DNA from: Clostridia bacterium
Lineage (GTDB): Bacteria; Bacillota; Clostridia; Oscillospirales; CAG-272
NCBI GenBank assembly: GCA_017520505.1
Contig: JAFXFN010000034.1
Location: 1-64,000, forward strand
DNA: 64,000 nucleotides
Direction: 5' to 3'
The notes below the pieces were generated by a model. The model was not told the origin of the DNA. It saw only the letters and a list, made by a program, of their open reading frames with translations, and did no database searches. Shown here in pieces: positions 57,796-64,000 of the stretch. Both the position numbers and the translations under genes were made by a program. Positions within the stretch are counted from its first letter, which is position 1. Each line of letters begins with the position of its first letter.

Positions 57796-60045
57796 TTATG
57801 CCGAATCGAGGTCGTCTTCCTCATTTTCGGGCGGTGAGTCCTCGTTTTCGGGCGGCTCTATATCCTCACCGTGTTCACCGTCCGGAACTGTTATTTCCTC
57901 TGTATCCTCGACAGGTGTGTTTACCTCCTCGGTCACAGGGGGCTTTGTTGCCGTCGGCTTTTTTGTAACAACAGCTTCCGTTTCGGGTGCTTCCGTTTCC
58001 TCGGGTAATTTCACACCGTTTTCATCAAGTCCGAAGCGGTAAGAAATGACACCTGCAACAGACGTTGCCGCATTTCTGCCTGCCGCACCGTTTTCAATAA
58101 CGCAGGAAACAACGATTTCGGGGTTATCATACGGAGCAAATGCCGTAAATACAGCATTGTTATTCTGCTTTGACGTCTGCGCCGTACCTGTTTTTGAGCC
58201 TATTGGGAACTTGTACTTCCGGAGCGTTGACGTTCCTTCCTGCGAGAGCTTCATACCCTGCTTTATAAGCAATGTATGCTCGTCGGAAAGCTCTGCCTCT
58301 CCGAGTATCTCGGTCTGATTATACTGAACGTCAGCACCCGAAAACGTTTCGGTCTTATAAAGCACGGTCGCCTTGTATCTCGTTCCGCTGTTTATAATCG
58401 TTGAAATGTACATCGAAAGCTGAAGCGGTGTCACGGCGTTCGTGTTCTGACCGATAGCCGCCTGAAGCGTGTCACCCGGCATCCACACACCGAGATTTTT
58501 TTCCGAATAGTAAACGGGGCCTGCAAGCACACCGTTTGATTCGGCAAGCTCGATTCCCGTGTACTGACCGAGTCCGAGCGTTGTGCAATACTCATTCATC
58601 GCTTCGATACCGAGACGCCGTCCGACATCATAATAATAGCAGTTGCAGGAAACGCCGAGCGCCTTTTTCAAATCAACGTCGCCGTGGCCGTATCTGTACC
58701 AACAATGCGGCTGATAGTCATTGTAATATTTGTACACACCGATACATTCAACACTGCTTCCGCCCGTCATAACTCCGCACGTCAGCGCCGCCGCAGATAC
58801 GCCGAGCTTGAATGTTGAGCCGGGTGCGTAATTACCGAACAATGCACGGTTGAAAAGCGGTCTTTTTTCGTCATTTACAAGCTTTGAATAATCCTCTGTA
58901 AACGTCGTAAGGTCAAAGCTCGGATAAGAGGCAAGCGCATATACCTGGCCTGTATTCGGGTCAACAGCGCTTATCGCACCGCTGTCAGCAAGCTTACCCG
59001 TCATATCGTCCGTGGCATTATTGACTATCTTATCTATATTCGCCTTGAGCTGCTCCTCTGCCGCCCTTTGCAGGTCTATGTCAATAGTCAGATACACGTT
59101 TCGTCCGGGAACAGGCTCAACAACGGTTTCCGTTGAAATGATACCGCCGTATTCATCCTCGGTTATCTTGACCTGTCCCTCCGTGCCCTTTAAAAGCTCC
59201 TCGAAGGCATGCTCTGCGCCGTCAATGCCGACTATCGCATCGTACTTATATCCCATCTCGAGATATTTTTCTATTTCATCCGCAGGTATCTTGCCGACAC
59301 GTCCGAGTATATGAGAGGCAAGCCCCGGATAATTATATACTCTTTTCCATTCCTTTTCGATGTATATGCCCGTAGAAGCACGTTCAAGTATTGCCGTGAC
59401 GAGCTTCAAGGGTGCTTCTTCCTTTACAATAAACGGATTGTCGGAGGAGAAGTTCATCGTGTCAAGCTCATATCTGACTGCTATGACATCGTACTGTGTG
59501 CGCCCCTCATAAATATATGCGCCGTTTTTGTTTTTCAAGCCGTAATAATCAATGAGCCATTCAAAAAGGTCAACGCAGGAGATGTCCTCATCAAGTCCGT
59601 TCGTCTTCAGAAAGCTCTTGAATCTGTTTTTGGTAACGGAATTTTCAAGTGCTTCTTCATTATATGAAACGTGCGGATACGTTCCCGTTACGGGAAAATG
59701 CGTTGTGAAATCTCCGTAATAATCCTCAAGCACAAAGCTCAACTGTGCTATCACACCGTTTTTACCCGTTGAAGTATAATTTTTCAGTGAATTGTAGCTG
59801 AGCTGAACCGTATTCGTATATTCATTCGTTATAAGCGGTTTACCGTTTCTGTCATATATCTCGCCTCTCACCGCCTGAACGGTTTCGTACCTTGAATACG
59901 TTTTCGTATTCAGCGAAATATATTTATTCACGCCCGTTATCTGCATATTGACAAGCCTTATTATGTAGATAAAGCACACGGCGAGAAATACTGCGCCGAG
60001 TATAAACAGACCGCTTGTATAAAATTTCTTCTTTTTATTCCTCAT
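57796..60045 (-). CDS. mrdA: Penicillin-binding protein 2 (elongasome transpeptidase)
   Basis: 749 residues. Cytosolic basic start MRNKKKKFYTSG, one membrane helix (about 10-32), the dimerisation/allosteric region (AVRGEIYDRNGKPLIT...), and the transpeptidase domain with PGSTFKLG (catalytic Ser), SCNCYYYDVG (SxN) and GSKTGTAQT (KTG). It cross-links peptidoglycan during rod elongation. The last ~75 residues form an unusual Pro/Glu/Thr-rich acidic tail ending near PPENEEDDLDSA. Start ATG 60045 gives the expected N-terminus and overlaps mreD by 11 bases; longer readings run through mreD. Confidence 0.93.
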   Translation of the reverse strand: MRNKKKKFYTSGLFILGAVFLAVCFIYIIRLVNMQITGVNKYISLNTKTYSRYETVQAVRGEIYDRNGKPLITNEYTNTVQLSYNSLKNYTSTGKNGVIAQLSFVLEDYYGDFTTHFPVTGTYPHVSYNEEALENSVTKNRFKSFLKTNGLDEDISCVDLFEWLIDYYGLKNKNGAYIYEGRTQYDVIAVRYELDTMNFSSDNPFIVKEEAPLKLVTAILERASTGIYIEKEWKRVYNYPGLASHILGRVGKIPADEIEKYLEMGYKYDAIVGIDGAEHAFEELLKGTEGQVKITEDEYGGIISTETVVEPVPGRNVYLTIDIDLQRAAEEQLKANIDKIVNNATDDMTGKLADSGAISAVDPNTGQVYALASYPSFDLTTFTEDYSKLVNDEKRPLFNRALFGNYAPGSTFKLGVSAAALTCGVMTGGSSVECIGVYKYYNDYQPHCWYRYGHGDVDLKKALGVSCNCYYYDVGRRLGIEAMNEYCTTLGLGQYTGIELAESNGVLAGPVYYSEKNLGVWMPGDTLQAAIGQNTNAVTPLQLSMYISTIINSGTRYKATVLYKTETFSGADVQYNQTEILGEAELSDEHTLLIKQGMKLSQEGTSTLRKYKFPIGSKTGTAQTSKQNNNAVFTAFAPYDNPEIVVSCVIENGAAGRNAATSVAGVISYRFGLDENGVKLPEETEAPETEAVVTKKPTATKPPVTEEVNTPVEDTEEITVPDGEHGEDIEPPENEDSPPENEEDDLDSA

Positions 60046-60571
60046 AGTAATCAGCTTTTCTCCGTATACCAAAGACACTGTCGTGAAGTCTGCAAATGGG
60101 ATATACCGCCGCCGTGCAGACAAGCGAATACACAAGCTGCGGAAGCACCGCGCCTGTAAAGGTATCCGCATAGGATGCGCCGTCAGACATCAGAAATATG
60201 CTTGTAAGCACGCCCTCGGCAACAAATGTTATCAATGCGGCTGTCATAACGCTCAAAAATCTGTTTTTGAAAAACACGTTTGAAAGCACCATACAAACAC
60301 AAACCGCCGCAAGATATAAAAGCGGATAGTACGAAACGCCCCGTGTGCCTATTGAATGAAGCACAACACCTGCGCACACAGAAAGCACGCACACCGTTTT
60401 TTCGTTTTCAAAAAGAGCAAGACAGATCAAGCACGCCGCTGTTATATCGGGTATACATCCGAAAAACCGCAGATACGGAAAAACGGATACCTGAAGCAGG
60501 GCGCACGTAAGCACGCCGAGGCACGACAAAACGGTTCGTATGACCGTTCTTGCGGTGTTTTTTCCGTACAT
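60035..60571 (-). CDS. mreD: Rod shape-determining protein MreD
   Basis: A 178-residue hydrophobic protein with five to six membrane helices (VIRTVLSCLGVLTCALLQVSVFPYL; ITAACLICLALFENEK). Little sequence conservation, but size, topology and place between mreC and the PBP2 gene fix the call. Part of the elongasome. GGGAGTGAGAGA precedes the ATG. Confidence 0.88.
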   Translation of the reverse strand: MYGKNTARTVIRTVLSCLGVLTCALLQVSVFPYLRFFGCIPDITAACLICLALFENEKTVCVLSVCAGVVLHSIGTRGVSYYPLLYLAAVCVCMVLSNVFFKNRFLSVMTAALITFVAEGVLTSIFLMSDGASYADTFTGAVLPQLVYSLVCTAAVYPICRLHDSVFGIRRKADYYEE

Positions 60572-60584
60572 TCTCTCACTCCCT

Positions 60585-61424
60585 TTAGTCTATCTTTTCA
60601 AATCCCGTTATTATCATTACACGCTCCGTTTCCGTAAGGTCGGCAAACGGACGGACTATGGCATATTTTGTGCGGAGGTTATCGTCAAACTCCACACGCT
60701 CGACAGTACCTACAAGTATTCCCTCCGGGTATATCGAGCCGAGCCCCGAGGTCATCACTCTGTCGCCTACGGTGACATCAGAATCTCCCGAAAGATAATT
60801 TATTCTGCAAAGTCCCTCTTTTTTAAGGGAAAATTCACCCGAAAGCACGCCTGCCTCGCCTGTGCGTTCAACGTAAACGCCGACAGACGATGACGTATCG
60901 ATAACGGTCGATGCCTTTGCCCAGTTTACACCCGCCTCGCTTATATAGCCGACGATGCCTCCGCCCTCGGAAATGATAGGCATATTTTTTTCAATTCCAT
61001 CACGTGTGCCCTTGTTGAGAGAAAACACGCTGACGTAGTTCCCCGCCTCACGGTTTATCACCGTTGCATCGAGAAAGATGTAATCGGAATGCTCCTCTTT
61101 TATACCGAGAAAGTTTTTGTAAAACTCATTTTCCTTTTTCATAGCCTCAGCATCGTAAATAAGCCCCTTGAGGTCATTCACCTCGTTTTTGAGTGCTTCG
61201 TTTTCAGCCCTCAGCGCATCAACGGAGTCAAAATACTGCTTGTACCCCTTGATCGCAAGCCCTACGCTTCCGAAGCCCTCAGAAAACGGAGCAAGCATCA
61301 CGTTTACACCGTTCGTTATCACCGACGCATGTCCCGATGCCGCAAGTGCGCTGAGTATCACCGTCAGCACCATCGCAATACAAAGAGTGACTATAAAAAA
61401 TCTGCTTTTAAAAAATCTCATCAT
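60585..61424 (-). CDS. mreC: Rod shape-determining protein MreC
   Basis: 279 residues: an N-terminal membrane helix (about 8-28), a coiled coil (about 60-105, DSVDALRAENEALKNEVNDL) and two beta-barrel domains (DATVINREAGNYVSVFSLNKG; GDRVMTSGLGSIYPEGILVGTV, typical MreC). It scaffolds MreB, MreD and PBP2 at the membrane. It starts MM; the second ATG (61421) fits the GGA spacing as well. Its start nearly abuts the mreB stop. Confidence 0.94.
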   Translation of the reverse strand: MMRFFKSRFFIVTLCIAMVLTVILSALAASGHASVITNGVNVMLAPFSEGFGSVGLAIKGYKQYFDSVDALRAENEALKNEVNDLKGLIYDAEAMKKENEFYKNFLGIKEEHSDYIFLDATVINREAGNYVSVFSLNKGTRDGIEKNMPIISEGGGIVGYISEAGVNWAKASTVIDTSSSVGVYVERTGEAGVLSGEFSLKKEGLCRINYLSGDSDVTVGDRVMTSGLGSIYPEGILVGTVERVEFDDNLRTKYAIVRPFADLTETERVMIITGFEKID

Positions 61425-61425
61425 T

Positions 61426-62442
61426 TCAATCCAACATTTCCTGTCTGCTCACGATCTCCGCAAGCTCACCGGGCGAATCTATTATTTTTCCTATTCCCTT
61501 TACGATACAGTCAAGCGGACGTGATGCACGTCTTACAGGCATACCGAGTGCCTGCTCGAGCAGCTTGTCAATACCCGGCAGAAGCGAAGTGCCTCCGCAC
61601 AGAGTCATTCCGTTATCGTATATATCCGATGCAATTCTCGGCGGCATATCCTCAAGCGTTGCGTGTATTCCGTCAACTATTCTTTCAAACGATTCTATCA
61701 TAGCACCGCGAACCTCCGCCGAGGTTATGCTGACTGCCGTTGCCCTGCCTGTCACGATGTCCTTTCCGTATACACGGAAATTGCCCTTGTCAAACATAGG
61801 GTGCGCAGAGCCTGCCGTTTTTTTGATAAGCTCCGCCGTGTTTTCACCGATAAGCACGTTGAATGTGTTTTTGATGTAGGATATTATCGCCGCATCAAGG
61901 TCACATCCGCCGACACGTGTGATACCTGCGTGAAGCACGCCTCGGTACGATATAACAGCCGTCTGCGTTTTTCCTCCGCCGATATCGCATATAAGATTGC
62001 CTTTTGCTTTAAGCACATTTATTCCTGCGCCGAGTGCCGCCGCCATAGGCTGTGCAACAAGGTGTGTAACACCCGATGCACCTGCTTCCATACATACGTT
62101 TTCAAAGGCGTTGCGCTCAACCTCCGATATGCCCCACGGCACACCTACAGCAATTTTCGGGCGGTTAAAAAGTCCTGTGTATCCGTTTTTGACAAAAAAC
62201 GAATAAAGCACCTCCGATGTATCAACAAAGCTGTCGATAACACCGCCTTTAAGCGGAAGCACCGCTTCCTTATCCTTCGGCGTTCTGCCGTACATTTTTC
62301 TTGCATCCTTACCGACGGCGATAACATCGCCCCTGACGGTATCGTATGCAATGGCAGTAGGCTCACGAAGCACGATGCCCCTGCCCTTTTCATATATTTT
62401 CGTCGTCGCCTGACCGAGGTCAAGCCCTATATATTTAGGCAT
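61426..62442 (-). CDS. mreB: Rod shape-determining protein MreB (divergent)
   Basis: A 338-residue actin homologue guiding cell elongation. It shows YIGLDLGQATTKIYEKGRGIVLREPTAIA, IAVGVPWGISEVERNAF, CDIGGGKTQTAVISYRG and LCGGTSLLPGIDKLL. The phosphate-1 loop usually reads DLGTANT and phosphate-2 GGGTTE; here they are DLGQATT and GGGKTQ, so nucleotide handling may differ. GAAAGAGG precedes the ATG. First gene of mreBCD-pbp2; a 650-bp repeat mosaic lies upstream and hides its promoter. Confidence 0.93.
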   Translation of the reverse strand: MPKYIGLDLGQATTKIYEKGRGIVLREPTAIAYDTVRGDVIAVGKDARKMYGRTPKDKEAVLPLKGGVIDSFVDTSEVLYSFFVKNGYTGLFNRPKIAVGVPWGISEVERNAFENVCMEAGASGVTHLVAQPMAAALGAGINVLKAKGNLICDIGGGKTQTAVISYRGVLHAGITRVGGCDLDAAIISYIKNTFNVLIGENTAELIKKTAGSAHPMFDKGNFRVYGKDIVTGRATAVSITSAEVRGAMIESFERIVDGIHATLEDMPPRIASDIYDNGMTLCGGTSLLPGIDKLLEQALGMPVRRASRPLDCIVKGIGKIIDSPGELAEIVSRQEMLD

Positions 62443-62465
62443 TTCATTCCTCTTTCATTTCATTG

Positions 62466-63080
62466 TCAAACCCATTTTCGTTCGTTTCATTCAACGTGAC
62501 TCGTAGGGCGGGGGTTTACTCCCGCCGATTTAAACCCGTTTTGTTAATTTAATACGGGAGGATAATATCCTCCCCTACAAGGTTTGGTTAATCGGGGAAA
62601 TCCCATTTCTGTTCATTTCATACGATGTGGTGACGGCACACCCGCCCGTCACCCCCATGTAGTTCGCCGTACAGCGAACTACCGTAGTTGACAAAGTCAA
62701 CTACACCGGGCAGTAGGGGTGTGCATATTTCCTGACGGAAATATCATTTTCGTTTGTTTTATTCGGGCGGTCGGGGACGTCCGCCTCTACAAAATATCTA
62801 TTATCTGTTGTTTGATACGGGTCGTGTAGTTCGTGGTAGCCACGAACTACCGAGCGCCGCCCCCTACTCTCCCCCACTTCAAACCCATTTCCGCTCACTC
62901 TATGCCCTCCTTGTGTAAAGGAGGGTGGCAAGCGAAGCTTGACGGGAGGATTGTTCATAATGTTATCCGACATCGGATAACATTTCATGTTTGTAAACAA
63001 ACATTTCATGCGGTTTACCGCATTTAATGCCGAAGGCATTTCATTACCAAACCCATCTTCGTTCGTCACATTCAATGTAG
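62466..63080. repeat. 650-bp intergenic mosaic of repeat modules
   Basis: Five or more copies of the AAACCCATTTTCGTTC unit (at about 62468, 62605, 62746, 62880, 63050), several GGGCG...CTACAA modules (62509-62540, 62556-62580, 62763-62791), a nested palindrome element (62633-62743: GCACACC/GGTGTGC, GTAGTTCGCCGT...ACAGCGAACTAC, GTAGTTGAC-aaa-GTCAACTAC, ATTTCC-tgac-GGAAAT), a GTAGTTCGTGG palindrome (62826-62850), CCTCC-ttgtgtaaa-GGAGG, and the run TGTTATCCGACATCGGATAACA (two arms). Open frames here are repeat-derived; no gene is called. Confidence 0.75.
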
Positions 63081-63095
63081 CGTTGTATGGTCAAT

Positions 63096-63653
63096 TCACA
63101 TTCCCAATTTCAAAAGATGCTCATACACCTTGCAAAGCGGCAAGCCCACGACGTTGTGGTAGCTTCCGTTTATGCCCTCGACGAACACGCCTCCGATGCC
63201 CTGAATGGCATAAGAGCCTGCCTTGTCACGGCATTCGCCCGTGGAAATATACCGCATTATTTCGTCTGCGGTCATTTCACGCATCTTGACGTCAGTCACG
63301 TCGTAGTCAAGTATGTACTTCTTGCCCTTTTTGAGAGCAATTCCTGTATAGACCTTGTGATATTCGCCCGAAAGCATAGACAGCATTCTGAAAGCATCCT
63401 CGTCATCACGGGGCTTGCCCAGAACGATTCCGTCATAGCAAACAATGGTATCTGCGGCAATGATTATATCGCCGTCATTTGCCTCTACCTGAGCCGATTG
63501 AAGCTTACGGCTCGCCAAGCCCATAACAAGCTCCTCAGGAGCAGGTGTAAAGCCGCAGCTTTCGTCGGCATCCGACGATACCGTTTCAAATATTATCCCT
63601 GCCGTTTTCAGTATTTCACAGCGTCTGGGGGATTTGGAAGCCAAATATATCAT
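63096..63653 (-). CDS. maf: Maf-family nucleotide pyrophosphatase
   Basis: A 185-residue house-cleaning enzyme hydrolysing non-canonical or modified nucleotides (dTTP/UTP type in YhdE relatives). Signatures: IYLASKSPRRCEILKTAG at the N-terminus, IIAADTIVCYDGIVLGKPRDDEDAF, VYTGIAL and GECRDKAGSYAIQGIGG. GGAGATGCT precedes the ATG. It lies 15 bases after dut, giving two nucleotide-sanitising genes in a row. Confidence 0.95.
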   Translation of the reverse strand: MIYLASKSPRRCEILKTAGIIFETVSSDADESCGFTPAPEELVMGLASRKLQSAQVEANDGDIIIAADTIVCYDGIVLGKPRDDEDAFRMLSMLSGEYHKVYTGIALKKGKKYILDYDVTDVKMREMTADEIMRYISTGECRDKAGSYAIQGIGGVFVEGINGSYHNVVGLPLCKVYEHLLKLGM

Positions 63654-63668
63654 AGCATCTCCGTTTTG

Positions 63669-64000
63669 TCAGTTTTTTCCCGTCGAGCCGAAGCCGCCGA
63701 CACCTCTTTGCGTATCGGAAAGCTCGCCCTCTGTAAATTCTCCTCTTATCACGGGCAGAAGCATAAGCTGTGCTATACGCTCGCCGTTTGAAACCGTGTA
63801 GGGCTTATCGGAAAGATTTACAAGCGACACCATTATTTCTCCTCTGTAGTCGCTGTCAACCACACCGACACCGTTTGCAAGCGTTATGCCGTGCTTTGAT
63901 GCAAGTCCGCTTCTTGCGCAAATGATTGCCGCAATGTCACGTCTTTCGCACTCAATGGCAATACCCGTGGGTATAAGCTTACGCTGTGACGGCATTATCA
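63669..64000 (-). CDS. dut: dUTP diphosphatase, N-terminus cut by window edge
   Basis: The C-terminal ~110 residues are in view. Hallmark motifs: KLIPTGIAIECERR, ICARSGLASKHGI (motif II), GVVDSDYRGEIMVSLVN (motif III), SNGERIAQLMLLPV (motif IV) and the C-terminal GVGGFGSTG arm (motif V). The trimeric enzyme converts dUTP to dUMP. An ATG at 63995 is internal: the preceding family region (motif I) must lie beyond the window. Confidence 0.93.
   Translation of the reverse strand, partial: IMPSQRKLIPTGIAIECERRDIAAIICARSGLASKHGITLANGVGVVDSDYRGEIMVSLVNLSDKPYTVSNGERIAQLMLLPVIRGEFTEGELSDTQRGVGGFGSTGKN

Noticed and set aside
61663-62499. Plus-strand open frame opposite mreB
   Set aside because: Cys/Arg/His-rich with no domain, fully antisense to a conserved gene; a by-product of its codon use. 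The same applies to the frames at 22855-23694, 53185-54069, 55888-56610 and 5446-6015.
62466-63075. Small open frames in the mosaic upstream of mreB (up to ~124 residues)
   Set aside because: Built from repeat modules present elsewhere in the window in other frames; no ribosome site and no conserved protein.

Overview
The window looks like chromosome of an uncultured, anaerobic, low-to-mid GC member of the Clostridia (Bacillota), probably an animal-gut lineage. This is an inference from gene content and signals: RNase Y, LexA, an L10 leader, infC-rpmI-rplT with a leader terminator, CwlD, an MreBCD-PBP2 set, many textbook sigma-A promoters (TTGACA-17-TATAAT), and an oxygen-scavenging set (flavodiiron protein, rubredoxin, superoxide reductase). 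No rRNA, tRNA, CRISPR array or prophage was recognised. The left edge cuts an insertion sequence and the right edge cuts dut.

Layout. 1-4.4 kb: IS end, pyruvate kinase, then an O2/superoxide detoxification operon (flavodiiron-rubredoxin fusion, rubredoxin, superoxide reductase with a BFD-like tail). 4.7-13.2 kb, all minus strand: a cell-surface polymer and phosphocholine region. licC-licA-licB sit behind a consensus promoter. They are followed by a TagB/TagF-like glycerophosphotransferase, a striking fusion of a YidC/Oxa1-like membrane domain to an LtaS/sulfatase-like catalytic domain, a ZIP metal transporter and a pseudouridine synthase. 13.3-22.1 kb: FAD oxidoreductase, G5-M23 endopeptidase, CPBP protease, tadA, PHP and MBL hydrolases, RNase Y and an orphan gene. 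22.1-28.2 kb: transaldolase-like aldolase and a 2-oxoacid dehydrogenase operon (E2, E3, fused E1), in which E3 carries a one-base frameshift. 29-34.4 kb: cwlD-radA-trmH-rluA-lnt. 34.8-38.5 kb: MBOAT and SGNH acyl-transfer pair and an AroE-AroK fusion. 38.7-43.9 kb: Xer-type recombinase, two-component system, nth, mtaB. 44-48.6 kb: orphan lipoprotein, rplJL, lexA, infC-rpmI-rplT. 48.8-57.3 kb: a seven-gene operon (aminotransferase, FGGY kinase, amidohydrolase, isomerase-like protein, ROK kinase, PAP2, MFS) that looks like an unassigned carbohydrate pathway. 57.8-64 kb: pbp2-mreDCB, maf, dut.

Most intergenic gaps over about 150 bp are filled by short palindromic repeat modules: nested inverted repeats built from recurring hairpins, two arrays of small hairpins separated by a constant spacer, and a dispersed unit of roughly 30 bp. 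Together with the YidC-sulfatase/phosphocholine locus these are the features I judge most worth following up. All calls are by eye from sequence; no database search was run.
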